Of a stretch of DNA of 64,000 nucleotides, positions 9,055 to 18,123 are shown piece by piece (the stretch's first letter is position 1; each line of letters opens with the position of its first letter). The translations under genes were made by a program, and so were the position numbers. Under the pieces are notes generated by a model. It saw only the letters and a list, made by a program, of their open reading frames with translations. It did not search any database and was not told the origin of the DNA. Source of the stretch: Myxococcales bacterium (lineage in GTDB: Bacteria > Myxococcota > UBA727 > JABDBI01); contig CP060221.1 of the NCBI GenBank assembly GCA_023898405.1, forward strand, positions 930,001 to 994,000. The letters are read 5' to 3'.

Positions 9055-10068
9055 TTACTCCATATTGATGACGATTTTGCCAAAATGGGCGCCCGATTCC
9101 ATGTAGTGAAAGGCTAAAGGTGCTTCTAAAAAGCTAAACTCCTTATCGATCACAGGATGAAGTTTGCTATGCTCAATCACCCTGTTCATCGCCACAAACA
9201 TCGATTTTGATCCCACAAATATCCCATGCACTCTGATTTGCCGCATTAAAATTGGTATGAGATCAAAATCGAGACTTGTACCACTCAAAATTCCAATAAC
9301 CCCAATAAAGCCGCCTCGTTTTACGCATGCAAGCGCTTTATTGATTGTTTTTGCACCGCCTACTTCGATAACACCATCCACTCCCTGATCATTAGTCAAT
9401 GAAAGAACTTGTTTGTCCCAATCCTTATCTTTGAGGTAGTTAATCGTATGGCTAGCGCCAAGCTCTCGAACCTTTTCAAGTTTTTCATCGGAACTAGAAA
9501 TAACAATGCTGTTGATAGCCAGTCTCTTAGCAAATTGCAAAGCGAACAGTGATACCCCACCAGTGCCCTCAATAAGAATGGTATCTCCTGCTTTAAAATC
9601 CGACTCTTGAGTCATAGCATTAAAAGCCGTCAGCGCAGCACAGGGCAAAGTTGCCGCCTCTTGAAAGCTCAAAAAAGAAGGATACTTAACAATCCCTTGC
9701 TCGCTTAGTACTACTGACTCACTCAGCATTCCATCGATTGGACTTCCAAGTGTGAATTTTTGAGCGAATTCACCAACACGGCCATAGTCCCAATTTTGGG
9801 AAAATGTTCCACAAACCTTATCACCAACCTTAAAATTCTTGACTAAAGATCCAACTTCAACAATTTCACCAGCTCCATCCGAAACTGGTACCAGAGGCAA
9901 TGGCTGCTTTGGATTATACGCCCCCTTGATCACCATTAAATCACGAAAATTTAATGAACATGCCTTAGTCTTTATTCGAACCTGATGGGGTTCAAGCCTC
10001 AAATCAGTCCGCTCAACAAGCTGAAAGTTATCAAGTCCGAAATTTTTATTTATTTGCCATGCGCGCAT
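9055..10068 (-). CDS. Zinc-independent MDR alcohol dehydrogenase / quinone oxidoreductase-like protein
   Basis: About 337 residues with the two MDR domains: a GroES-like N-terminal part (CSLNFRDLMVIKGAY, VSDGAGEIVEVG, VGDKV) and a Rossmann NAD(P)H domain with ILIEGTGGVSLFALQFAK. The catalytic and structural zinc cysteines of true alcohol dehydrogenases are absent, which favours quinone or enone reduction. A longer start at 10095 would lie inside the terminator hairpin of the next gene, while ATG 10068 has AGGA six bases upstream, so I chose the latter. Substrate unknown. It ends about 80 bases before the palindromic repeat. Confidence 0.88.
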   Translation of the reverse strand: MRAWQINKNFGLDNFQLVERTDLRLEPHQVRIKTKACSLNFRDLMVIKGAYNPKQPLPLVPVSDGAGEIVEVGSLVKNFKVGDKVCGTFSQNWDYGRVGEFAQKFTLGSPIDGMLSESVVLSEQGIVKYPSFLSFQEAATLPCAALTAFNAMTQESDFKAGDTILIEGTGGVSLFALQFAKRLAINSIVISSSDEKLEKVRELGASHTINYLKDKDWDKQVLSLTNDQGVDGVIEVGGAKTINKALACVKRGGFIGVIGILSGTSLDFDLIPILMRQIRVHGIFVGSKSMFVAMNRVIEHSKLHPVIDKEFSFLEAPLAFHYMESGAHFGKIVINME

Positions 10069-10080
10069 AAAAAGTCCTAC

Positions 10081-10119
10081 AAAAAGAGCCTTCACTAGAT
10101 ATCCATGAAGGCTCTTTTT
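10081..10119 (-). terminator. Strong terminator of the histone-like gene
   Basis: A perfect 14-bp stem, AAAAAGAGCCTTCA (10081-10094) with TGAAGGCTCTTTTT (10106-10119), has an 11-base loop and T runs on both sides. It lies 22 bases after the histone-like gene stop. Confidence 0.85.
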
Positions 10120-10140
10120 TTACAGTTGGATTTCAAAGAA

Positions 10141-10743
10141 TTACGACTCACTACCCGGAGTAAGATTAGAAGAAGTACTTGTTTTTCTAACAGTCGACGC
10201 CTTCACTTTCTTCACCGCGGCAGTTTTTTTTCTTGTAGCAGAAGAAGTGGTTCGTTTTGTTGCGGATGTCTTTCGGGGAGTTGTTGTCTTTTTAGCGGGC
10301 TTAGTAGCAGCATTTTTTCGAACTACTCTTTTTTGCGCAGCGGTCCCAATCTGCTCAATAATTTTTTCTATTTCTTTGGTCAAAGGTTGTGGAAGCTTTT
10401 CTTTGTGCTCATGCCATTTTTGTAAGAGGTGAATCATGCTCATCTGAGCTTGCTTTTTAGCCTCAGTGGTAACTTGATGTACTTTTTTCTCCAAGCCTTT
10501 GTAATTTCCTTCATAGAGTTTCATAAGCTTGTTGAGTTCTTTTTTAGCTTCATCCTTAACATCGCACACGCGGGTTTGCAGTTCTTCCAACACCCCTGCG
10601 ACCTGTTGCACGATCTGAATATGCTCAACACTTTCAGGCAATGATTTCAACAAAGTAGATACAGGCTTTCTTTTCACTCCCTTTTTGCCTGTTGTGGTAG
10701 TTTTTTTCGCAGCAGTAGTCGATGTTTTTTTTCGTGGCGCCAT
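10141..10743 (-). CDS. Lysine/threonine-rich histone H1-like protein
   Basis: The 200-residue protein has basic Lys/Thr/Ala/Arg-rich tails at both ends (repeated KKT, RKT and TTS units at about residues 1-25 and 140-190) around a helical core of about 110 residues with KKELNKLMKLYEGNYKGLEKK. This resembles bacterial histone H1-like or phasin-type proteins. A nucleoid-binding role is likely but a polymer-granule role cannot be excluded. GAGGGAG precedes the ATG by about 4 bases. It is a single gene ended by a strong terminator. Confidence 0.75.
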   Translation of the reverse strand: MAPRKKTSTTAAKKTTTTGKKGVKRKPVSTLLKSLPESVEHIQIVQQVAGVLEELQTRVCDVKDEAKKELNKLMKLYEGNYKGLEKKVHQVTTEAKKQAQMSMIHLLQKWHEHKEKLPQPLTKEIEKIIEQIGTAAQKRVVRKNAATKPAKKTTTPRKTSATKRTTSSATRKKTAAVKKVKASTVRKTSTSSNLTPGSES

Positions 10744-10795
10744 AAAGCTCCCTCAATTATTTATTTTCTCTCGTTTTATCGAGTAATTAATTTTT

Positions 10796-10939
10796 ATGCC
10801 CTTTCTTTCTAGTAAAAAGATCATGAAAAAGAAAGAAATGAATGATCTCGCTGAGTTAATCAATAAGGTTTGCACCGCTGATATTCCTAAAACAACTTTT
10901 TTTACTTCCCAAACAAGGGATTATGTTCTTTCAGGATAA
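10796..10939 (+). CDS. Possible 47-residue ORF in the region upstream of the nucleotide carrier
   Basis: In the 374-base spacer 10744-11117 the only open frame of note starts with ATG 10796, has a second start at 10823 (MKKKEMNDLAELINKV) and stops at 10939. There is no good ribosome-binding site and no family is recognised. It may be spurious. The rest of the spacer is AT-rich and probably holds the promoter of the carrier gene. Confidence 0.25.
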   Translation: MPFLSSKKIMKKKEMNDLAELINKVCTADIPKTTFFTSQTRDYVLSG

Positions 10940-11117
10940 ATTTTCGTTTTTTTTCCGGGAGTTAAACCTAATAAAATAAAAGTCTTTTCTTATATTTTTT
11001 TCGCTAAGTTTATATTATTTGCCCATAGCCTTCCTGCCGTAGTAATGCTATATAGGACGGGCTCTAAATTTTAGCAGCGATAACTAAATCGAATTATATA
11101 AATTAACAGGTTAATTC

Positions 11118-12641
11118 ATGAACGATACAGTACAATCAAAATCCTTTGCCTCTAAGGCACGTGATTTACTTTGGCCCATCTATGGGAACGAACATAAAAT
11201 TTGGTTGCCGATGGCAAGCATGGTTGGTTTGATTCTATTCAACTACACCGTAGCCCGAAACATGAAAGATGGCTTGGTGATTACAGCCACGGGCTCCTCG
11301 GAAATCATTCCATACTTAAAAGGTGCTGTTGTATTACCAATGGCATTGGTTTTCTTCTTTATCTACGCAAAACTCTCAAGCTTGCTCAATAAACGAGCTC
11401 TTTTCTACACCATCATTGGTGGTTTTTTGGCATTCTTCGTTTTCTTTGCCGCAGTACTCTACCCTCTTCACCCCTATCTTCATCCAACAGAAAGCGCTGA
11501 CAAGCTTCAAGCTTTTCTTCCTAGCGGACTAAGAGGCTTGGTGGATGTCTATAGAGTATGGACCTTTTCTTTGTTTTATACGATGTCAGAGTTATGGGGA
11601 GCCGCAGTTTCTGCATTGATGTTTTGGCAATTCGCTAACGATGTAATCCGTGTCACCGATGCCAAACGCTTTTATCCTCACTTTTACTTGTTGGCAAATG
11701 TTTTCACGGCCCTCTCTGGTGTTGTAGTTAATCAGCTTTCACAAGTTCGTAAGGGACTACCAGAAGGGGTAGATCCTTGGGGCGTCTCCATAAATTACTT
11801 AACAGCCGTAATGACTTTTTGTGGTTTCCTGGTTTTGGCTATTTATTTCTACTTAAATAAATATGTTTTCAATGATGAGTACTTAGAAAAAGTTGCTCTT
11901 GAAAGAAAACAAAAGCCTAAGAAAACCAAGCTTAAACTTTCTGTCATGGACGGTATTAAACACCTTATCCGTTCTAAGTACCTTGGATTGATTGCACTCT
12001 TAGTGATTTGCTACGGAATCACTATCAACTTTGTGGAAGTTACATGGAAAGGACAGGTTGGAAAACAATTTCCTACTGGAAATGAATACACCGCTTTCAT
12101 GGGCTATCTCTCTACTTCTACCGGTATTGCTACTATCATTGCTATTTTTGTTGGCTCCATTTTAGTGAGAAAATTAGGATGGCGTTTCGCTGCACTCGCC
12201 ACACCAGTTGTGCTAGGAGCCACAGGAGTATTGTTCTTCCTATGCGTACTTTCACCTGAACTTGTTTCTCCTTTGGGTCTTGCTTTTGGTATTTCACCGC
12301 TCTTTTTGGGTGTGCTGATTGGTCTATCGCAAAATGTTTTGAGCAAGAGTATTAAATATGCTCTGTTTGATCCAACCAAAGAAATGGCTTACATTCCTCT
12401 CGATGACGAATCCAAGATGCGAGGTAAAGCTGCGGTAGACGTTGTTGCTAATCGTTTTGGTAAATCCGGTGGTGGATATATCCAAATCGCTCTTTTTGCC
12501 TTAGTTGGACCGCTGAGCGCAGTGGTTCCTCATCTTACTGTTATCTTTTCAATCTTCATTGTTATTTGGATTTTCGCAGTTGTTGCTCTGAGCAAAAAAT
12601 TTGAAGAAGCATGCAAAGCGCAAGAAGACCAAAACAACTAA
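11118..12641 (+). CDS. ATP/ADP translocase of the NTT/Tlc family
   Basis: A 507-residue protein with about 11-12 membrane helices. The N-terminal pattern (LPMASMVGLILFNYTVARNMKDGLV, EIIPYLKGAVVLP, ALFYTIIGGF) and the later KYLGLIALLVICYGITINFVEVTWK and DPTKEMAYIPLD blocks are hallmarks of the nucleotide transporters found in Rickettsia, Chlamydia and plastids. These carriers import host ATP in exchange for ADP, or in some cases act as nucleotide symporters. Which mode applies here cannot be told by eye. It is a single gene with a terminator right after it. Its presence is the best evidence for an intracellular lifestyle. Confidence 0.95.
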   Translation: MNDTVQSKSFASKARDLLWPIYGNEHKIWLPMASMVGLILFNYTVARNMKDGLVITATGSSEIIPYLKGAVVLPMALVFFFIYAKLSSLLNKRALFYTIIGGFLAFFVFFAAVLYPLHPYLHPTESADKLQAFLPSGLRGLVDVYRVWTFSLFYTMSELWGAAVSALMFWQFANDVIRVTDAKRFYPHFYLLANVFTALSGVVVNQLSQVRKGLPEGVDPWGVSINYLTAVMTFCGFLVLAIYFYLNKYVFNDEYLEKVALERKQKPKKTKLKLSVMDGIKHLIRSKYLGLIALLVICYGITINFVEVTWKGQVGKQFPTGNEYTAFMGYLSTSTGIATIIAIFVGSILVRKLGWRFAALATPVVLGATGVLFFLCVLSPELVSPLGLAFGISPLFLGVLIGLSQNVLSKSIKYALFDPTKEMAYIPLDDESKMRGKAAVDVVANRFGKSGGGYIQIALFALVGPLSAVVPHLTVIFSIFIVIWIFAVVALSKKFEEACKAQEDQNN

Positions 12642-12667
12642 TTAAAAATTAAAGAACTTTGATTAAC

Positions 12668-12699
12668 AAAAAAGCCCAGCTTTATCGCTGGGTTTTTTA
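12668..12699 (+). terminator. Rho-independent terminator after the nucleotide carrier
   Basis: CCCAGC (12675-12680) and GCTGGG (12687-12692) around TTTATC, extended by AAAAA/TTTTT, then T-rich sequence. It lies about 27 bases after the stop. Confidence 0.85.
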
Positions 12700-12700
12700 T

Positions 12701-13233
12701 TTTTAAAATAAAAACTTATCAAATGATGAGATTTTTGATGCGGCAACTTTGATTAACGATAGCTTTAGTTGGCCTCAAGCTAATAAAAATATTGAAGAGC
12801 TCTATAATTTTTCCTTAGGAACAAATTCAAAAGATCAGCACTTAGCTATTTCTTTGGCTTTAAATTCTGTTGGCATGATTTTTCACGCTACAAGTTTGCT
12901 TATCAAGAAAGATCATAAGGGTTTTAAATATATTTTTATGGATCCTTTATGGCGGAGTCAAATCAAGACTACTCTTCTCCAGATATGAATCAGTTTGCAA
13001 CTTTTCCTTTTTTTTCCTACGTGGAAATATTAGAAAATCTCTCCTTGCTCAAGGATGAATTTTTTAAGCAGAATTACCACGCACCTGTGTGCCATCTGTT
13101 GAATGAACGCCTAAAAGGAGCTCCCATTGCTGTTGAGCTTAAAATTGATTCTAAATTTAATCCTAAGGGTAATAGAACAAGAACTGTTGTAGATGCTAAA
13201 CAGGAGCTCAAGCAAAGATTTATGTGTCCTTAG
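12701..13233 (+). pseudogene. Decayed gene, two overlapping frames without a proper start
   Basis: An open frame without an ATG start covers 12701-12988 (including FSWPQANKNIEELYNFSLG and FHATSLLIKKDHKGFKYIFM), and a second frame, 12949-13233, continues directly from it (FATFPFFSYVEILENL). Together they read like one protein broken by a frameshift near 12950, with its 5' end lost just after the terminator of the upstream gene. The H...(hydrophobic)...MDPL pattern recalls the His/Asp part of papain-like or YopJ-like cysteine peptidases and acetyltransferases, but this is only a suggestion. Confidence 0.5.
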
Positions 13234-13301
13234 CAGTAAAACTTATTATTCTTTGAAATTGCACTCTTTAATGTTGATACGAATTTTTAGAACACAAAGT
13301 T

Positions 13302-13315
13302 GGCTCTGTTGCAAA
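13302..13315. repeat. Relic of an IS6-family terminal inverted repeat
   Basis: GGCTCTGTTGCAAA closely resembles the IS26-type end GGCACTGTTGCAAA and differs from the GGTAGTGTTGCAAA ends of the complete elements in this window. No transposase sequence follows, so it is at most a solitary relic beside the decayed gene. Confidence 0.35.
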
Positions 13316-13453
13316 TAACTATAATGGGACACATCACTTATTTTGCCCAATGAAATACTATTTGAAATTCATCATCGAAAATTCTAGCAAACACTGATAT
13401 TTTTGAAAGGCTTGTCCTCTTTTGCCACATAACCTTTTTTAAGAGCTTCGATT

Positions 13454-14440
13454 ATGAGTGATAAATCAGACAAACTTACTCCCTTACAATATGAAGTCAC
13501 CCAGTGCGATGGCACAGAACCTCCTTTTAACAATGAATTTTGGAACCACAAAGAAGAGGGTATTTATGTTGATATTGTTTCGGGTGAGGCTCTCTTTTGT
13601 TCCCTACATAAATATGACTCTAAAACTGGTTGGCCCTCATTCTATCAAGCTTTGGACTCTCGCAATATTATAGAAAAACCCGATTATAAGTTGCTAAGAA
13701 TTCGAACTGAAGTGCGTTCAAAGAATGCTAACTCGCACTTAGGCCATGTATTCGATGACGGTCCTCAACCAAGTGGCAAACGCTATTGCATCAATTCAGC
13801 GGCATTGCGCTTTGTGCCCAAAAAAAATATGGCCAAAGAAGGCTATGGCGATTACTTAAATCTTTTCTCCACTACCCAAGAAAATATCGCCTATTTTGCC
13901 GGCGGTTGTTTTTGGTGCGTAGAAGCTGATTTCCATAAAATCCCCGGCGTTTTAAAAATTGTTTCAGGCTACATGGGAGGTCAAATAAAAAACCCCAGCT
14001 ATAAACAAGTCTGCACAGGAACTACAGGCCATGTTGAAGCCATAGAAGTTCATTACAACGAACAGATTATAAGCTTTGATACGCTCTTAAAATTTTTTTG
14101 GCTTAGTATCGATCCCACTGTAAAAGATAAACAATTTTGCGACACCGGCAGCCAATATCAAAGCGTAATTTTTTACCAAGACGACGTTCAAAAAGAAAAA
14201 ATTGAAAAATCTACTCATTGGCTAAAAGAAAATTATCCAAACTTAGAAATCCTTACACAAATCAAAGTGCAGTCAGATTTTTATGCCGCGGAAAATTATC
14301 ATCAAAACTATTGCAATAGCAATCCAAGCGCTTATCAAAATTATCGAAAGGCATGTGGACGGGATGCTACCCTTGAAAGAATTTATGGCGATAAAAGAAA
14401 AGATCTTTTAAAACAAATTCTTTCTCATCAAGGCTCATAG
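13454..14440 (+). CDS. msrBA: Bifunctional methionine sulfoxide reductase, MsrB-MsrA fusion
   Basis: The 328-residue protein repairs oxidised methionine of both stereochemistries. Residues about 8-122 are MsrB (LTPLQYEVTQ, TGWPSFYQAL, catalytic Cys in RYCINSAAL at about 112) without the zinc CxxC pairs. Residues about 144-315 are MsrA (AGGCFWCVEADF with catalytic Cys at about 152, GTTGHVEAIEV, CDTGSQYQS). The order is MsrB then MsrA, opposite to the PilB/Neisseria arrangement. There is no signal peptide, so it is cytosolic. ATG 13454 is preceded only by AAGAGC. Stress defence inside a host is a plausible context. Confidence 0.93.
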   Translation: MSDKSDKLTPLQYEVTQCDGTEPPFNNEFWNHKEEGIYVDIVSGEALFCSLHKYDSKTGWPSFYQALDSRNIIEKPDYKLLRIRTEVRSKNANSHLGHVFDDGPQPSGKRYCINSAALRFVPKKNMAKEGYGDYLNLFSTTQENIAYFAGGCFWCVEADFHKIPGVLKIVSGYMGGQIKNPSYKQVCTGTTGHVEAIEVHYNEQIISFDTLLKFFWLSIDPTVKDKQFCDTGSQYQSVIFYQDDVQKEKIEKSTHWLKENYPNLEILTQIKVQSDFYAAENYHQNYCNSNPSAYQNYRKACGRDATLERIYGDKRKDLLKQILSHQGS

Positions 14441-14480
14441 TTTATGAGCTTGAGAACTAAGCTCTTATTTTTTACAAACA

Positions 14481-15014
14481 TTACATAAACGGACACCAAG
14501 AATGCCAGGCCAGGTATACACGATGATAATCCGGCTCTAGGGGGCCTAACAGCTCACCTATGTGGCTCGAGTCTTCATAGGAAACACGTGATTTAATCCT
14601 AAGCCTTTGTTCAGGAGAAACAAATTGCTCCATCAGATCGTTAACAAACTCGATTATAAAATCTTTTTCAGGAGCGATAATATCTTTCATGCTTGGGTGT
14701 AACTCTAAACTCTTATTATTTATTTCCTGTTGAGATTTTTTTGCCCTAAATTCTATTTTCACGATTTCATAATCTTCTATACAAGAAAAATCTCCCTCAA
14801 CTTCCATACTATAAAAATCAAAGAAACTTTTATGAACAACTTTGGCAATAGTGCAGTATCGCCTATCGCTTGCTTGTTTTAACTTGCTAATATTTTCTAT
14901 TTCTCTGCTTTTATATACTTGTGAAAACTCTTCTGCTTCACTAGACGCATTTAAAGAGGCAACCATAAGTAATACAGCGAAGGGCGATAAAAATAATATT
15001 TTTAATCTATACAT
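14481..15014 (-). CDS. Small secreted protein of unknown function
   Basis: A 177-residue protein starting at ATG 15014 with a signal peptide (MYRLKILFLSPFAVLLMVASLNA). Charged helices follow, with a C-terminal AWHSWCPFM. A GTG at 15029 would fall right after a terminator hairpin and is rejected. It has no family match that I can see. It lies downstream of the metallopeptidase gene on the same strand but is separated from it by a terminator. Confidence 0.7.
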   Translation of the reverse strand: MYRLKILFLSPFAVLLMVASLNASSEAEEFSQVYKSREIENISKLKQASDRRYCTIAKVVHKSFFDFYSMEVEGDFSCIEDYEIVKIEFRAKKSQQEINNKSLELHPSMKDIIAPEKDFIIEFVNDLMEQFVSPEQRLRIKSRVSYEDSSHIGELLGPLEPDYHRVYLAWHSWCPFM

Positions 15015-15029
15015 AAAAAAATTTCTCAC

Positions 15030-15053
15030 AAAAAAACGCTCAAGGTGGAGCGT
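15030..15053 (-). terminator. Terminator between metallopeptidase and secreted-protein genes
   Basis: On the minus strand ACGCTC and GAGCGT (15036-15053) form a stem around CACCTT, followed by seven T. It lies 36 bases after the metallopeptidase stop. Confidence 0.75.
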
Positions 15054-15089
15054 TGTATAAACAAGTAATTTCTGTTCGCCAAGCTTGCT

Positions 15090-15818
15090 TTATGATTTAA
15101 ACCAGCACGTTGGACGCTCCATTCCCAGAGCACCATTAACCATGGTTTGTATTCTGCAGGCTTTTGGCGGATGTTTTTCCAAAGTTTTCGTTACCACAGT
15201 TGGATCTGTATCAAATAAACTCAGCTTTTTATCTTCTTCACGATTTAAATTCCAGTGAGCAACCAAGGCATCGATGCTTGACAAAATTCGTAAACACCCC
15301 AATTGATCTTTTTCTGATTCATAATGTTCTTTGCACGCTTTAATTTGCTCTTCTTCGTATGAATGAATAACAACCCGAGACTGCTCATTGTTGATATAAA
15401 GCCACATACATTCACTCGCTCCCCAATAATCAGCTTGCCCTTCAACCGATGACCAATCAGCAAGTCTCTTTGATTGAAATGGAGCACCACCAAGTATATG
15501 GCCCATTTCATGACATGCAAAAAGAGCACGAATAGCAAGAGTATTAGCATTTTCTGCTCCTTCTCCAGTGAGAGTCACAATGTAACGATTTTCTCCTAAG
15601 GGCTTACGCACTGAATCAACCTTAAATGCTCCCCCATAGCCTTCATAAATTTCTTTCAGCTCAATTTCTGCATTTTTTTTAGCAACTTTAGGAGAAAAGG
15701 TATTGATAATAATGCGGTTGATACGTTTAAACTCGTCTTCAAAGAAGCTCTGTGTCATGGCTTGAAAACAAAAAAATCCAATTGAGAACAACAAAATAGC
15801 CCGCAACATTTTATTCAC
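15090..15818 (-). CDS. Exported HExxH metallopeptidase candidate
   Basis: About 242 residues from a GTG at 15818 with GGAGGG six bases upstream; longer starts lack a site and a signal peptide. The signal peptide is MLRAILLFSIGFFCFQAM. The zinc motif CHEMGHILGG lies mid-protein and EGQADYWGASECMW follows about 25 residues later, which fits a gluzincin with a Glu or Asp third ligand. Six or more Cys in the mature part suggest disulfides. Role unknown; probably acts in the periplasm or outside. It follows aroE on the same strand with about 70 bases between, so read-through is possible. Confidence 0.7.
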   Translation of the reverse strand: MNKMLRAILLFSIGFFCFQAMTQSFFEDEFKRINRIIINTFSPKVAKKNAEIELKEIYEGYGGAFKVDSVRKPLGENRYIVTLTGEGAENANTLAIRALFACHEMGHILGGAPFQSKRLADWSSVEGQADYWGASECMWLYINNEQSRVVIHSYEEEQIKACKEHYESEKDQLGCLRILSSIDALVAHWNLNREEDKKLSLFDTDPTVVTKTLEKHPPKACRIQTMVNGALGMERPTCWFKS

Positions 15819-15891
15819 TTTTTGCCCTCCGACTAATAATGGAGTTTTATTATTGTCATCGGCACTTTGGACAATTTGTTGTGCGGTCAAT

Positions 15892-16755
15892 TTATTTTTT
15901 TATCGATAAAGCCCCCAAAGCAGCATCTCTCATTATTTGCAAAGGTGCATCGCGCCCTGTCCAAATTTTAAACGCCAACGCTCCTTGCTGGACAAGCATT
16001 CCTAATCCATTGATAACCTGCGCTCCATCCCTTTGAGCTTTATTCAAAAATTCTGTTTGCGATGGATTATAAATTAAGTCGTAAACTATTTGATTTTTGC
16101 TAAATTTTATACTTTTGTCCCACGGCATCGCTCCAGACAGAGAATCAAGTCCAACACTCGTGGCATTAATCACCAAATCTGCAGGAAGCATTCTTTCAAT
16201 TGTGAGCTTAGTAAATTCTCCCGCCGCAAGATGAGATTGAGGAAACTTAGAAACTAAAAATTGAGCAAGAGAATCTGCCTGTGAATAAGTTCTATTGACA
16301 ATACTTAATCGTGTACAGCCATTGGCGAGCAAAGCATGAGCGACTGCACGAGCTGCCCCCCCCGCCCCCAATAACAAAACATTCATTGAACTTACATCAA
16401 TACCCTGCTCATGAAGATCACAGATAAAACCATCTCCATCGGTGTTGTATCCTACAAGATCGCCTTGAGAATCTATCGAGATGGTATTTAGGGCTCCAAT
16501 TGCTTTGGCGCTCGGACTGAGTCTATTCATGTATGGCAGCACTGTTTCTTTGTAAGGCACAGTGACATTAGCCCCAAAAAATCCTAGCGCTCTTAGCCCA
16601 TACAATGCTTCTTTTATTTGGTCTGAGTTTGACACCGGCAAAGGTACATACATCCATTTTTCAAGACCTAAATATCTAAATGCTGCGTTATGCATAGCCG
16701 GACTCAGGCTGTGAGAAAGCGGCCAACCTATCAATCCCACCAATGATTTAATCAT
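15892..16755 (-). CDS. aroE: Shikimate dehydrogenase
   Basis: This 287-residue NADP-dependent enzyme reduces 3-dehydroshikimate to shikimate. It shows the substrate site GWPLSHSLSPAMHNAAF, the catalytic NVTVPYKE, GALNTI, NTDGDGF and the nucleotide-binding LLGAGGAARA followed by NRT. Length and order are normal. Its start overlaps the end of aroA by 8 bases, so the two are translated as a unit on the minus strand, divergent from aroC-aroKB except for the lipoprotein gene in between. Confidence 0.95.
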   Translation of the reverse strand: MIKSLVGLIGWPLSHSLSPAMHNAAFRYLGLEKWMYVPLPVSNSDQIKEALYGLRALGFFGANVTVPYKETVLPYMNRLSPSAKAIGALNTISIDSQGDLVGYNTDGDGFICDLHEQGIDVSSMNVLLLGAGGAARAVAHALLANGCTRLSIVNRTYSQADSLAQFLVSKFPQSHLAAGEFTKLTIERMLPADLVINATSVGLDSLSGAMPWDKSIKFSKNQIVYDLIYNPSQTEFLNKAQRDGAQVINGLGMLVQQGALAFKIWTGRDAPLQIMRDAALGALSIKK

Positions 16756-18058
16756 CTAAGACCTCAGCTTTTCCTCCAAGTTTACTTATGCAATCGTAAA
16801 ATCCGGGAAAACTATCGTCGCTCACGTGGGCCTGTTTAATCACCACTGGCTCTTGGGCTATCAACCCTGCAATGCTCATCATCATTGCTAAACGATGATC
16901 ACCAAAACTTGAAACTTTTCCCCCCTTAAGTGGAGTTGGCCCAATAATTTTCATGCCATCATCGCTTTCCTTAATATCTGCTCCCAAGGACGATAAAAGT
17001 TCCACAGTTTTTGTGATGCGATTTGATTCTTTCACTTTAAGCTCTTGAGCATCTTTGATGATAGTTGCGCCATGAGCCTGGGTAGCAATCAAAGCAAGCA
17101 GAGGAATTTCATCAATCATGCGCACCACATGCTCCCCAAAAAATTGAGTTCCATGAAGTTTACTTTTTTTAATATGAATATCAGCTATTGGCTCATGAGC
17201 ACTTTCTTTTGGACAACGTAAATCGATTGAAGCACCCATCATGCGTAGCGCATCAACAATCCCCGTACGAGTAGGATTAACTCCCACCTCTTTGAGCACT
17301 ATCCCCGACTCAGCAAGAAGAGCACCTGCCGCTAACAAGAATGCAGCAGAAGAAATATCTCCAGGAATTTTCATTTTAAAAGCGTGCAAATCATTTTTTA
17401 GCGGAGCAATCCTAAGACTGTCATCATTCACATGAATATCTGCGCCCATAAAAGACAGCAGTCTCTCACTGTGGTCTCTGGTAGATCGTGTTCCATTGAT
17501 CACTGTTTCGCCAGATGCAAAAAGTCCAGCAAGTATCAATGCACTTTTTACTTGAGCACTTTTTACTTTGAGTTCGTAACAAGTACCTTTTAATTGTCCA
17601 GGAACAATTGCTAATGGAGCAAGACGATTTTGAGCTCGACCAAAAATTTGAGCCCCCATTTCTCTAAGCGGCTCAATTACTCTATCCATGGGGCGGGATT
17701 TTATCTGGTCTGTTCCGTCTAATATAGACATGAAGGGCATAGCTGATAAAAGGCCCGCCATCAAACGAATAGTCGTTCCAGAATTTTTACAATCAAGCAC
17801 CGATGTAGGTTCAAGTAAAGCCTGAACTCCACGAGCATGCACCAACCAACTTTCTTGCTTAAGCTCAATATGCACGCCCAAAGCACGCATAACTTGCAGC
17901 GTGGCCATACAATCATGTCCCTCTAATAAATTTTCTATTTCGCTTGTACCCTTTGCCAACGCAGCAAACATGAGTGCTCGATGGCTAATGGATTTATCTC
18001 CGGGTATTTTTGTGGAGCCGGTTATATTTTTTTGTGGATATATTTTGATGGTTGACAT
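16748..18058 (-). CDS. aroA: 3-Phosphoshikimate 1-carboxyvinyltransferase (EPSP synthase)
   Basis: The 436-residue enzyme joins shikimate 3-phosphate and PEP. Visible family motifs are PGDKSISHRALM near the N-terminus, CKNSGTTIRLMAGLL, SAQVKSALILAGLFA, and KVKESNRI and FGDHRLAMM near the end. The NSGTTIRL form is that of class II enzymes, as in Bacillus. AAGGGAATT precedes the ATG. It is the first gene of an aroA-aroE pair. Confidence 0.95.
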   Translation of the reverse strand: MSTIKIYPQKNITGSTKIPGDKSISHRALMFAALAKGTSEIENLLEGHDCMATLQVMRALGVHIELKQESWLVHARGVQALLEPTSVLDCKNSGTTIRLMAGLLSAMPFMSILDGTDQIKSRPMDRVIEPLREMGAQIFGRAQNRLAPLAIVPGQLKGTCYELKVKSAQVKSALILAGLFASGETVINGTRSTRDHSERLLSFMGADIHVNDDSLRIAPLKNDLHAFKMKIPGDISSAAFLLAAGALLAESGIVLKEVGVNPTRTGIVDALRMMGASIDLRCPKESAHEPIADIHIKKSKLHGTQFFGEHVVRMIDEIPLLALIATQAHGATIIKDAQELKVKESNRITKTVELLSSLGADIKESDDGMKIIGPTPLKGGKVSSFGDHRLAMMMSIAGLIAQEPVVIKQAHVSDDSFPGFYDCISKLGGKAEVLDD

Positions 18059-18123
18059 AATTCCCTTGAATTTTCAGATGAAAATTTTTAGAGGCTTTTT
18101 AAAAATATTTAACGAATTCTCTT

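Noticed and set aside
10069..10095. Longer start for the MDR gene
   Set aside because: It lies in the stem of a strong terminator and has no ribosome-binding site.
15015..15029. GTG start for the secreted protein at 14481
   Set aside because: It follows directly on the T-run of a terminator; ATG 15014 gives a better signal peptide.
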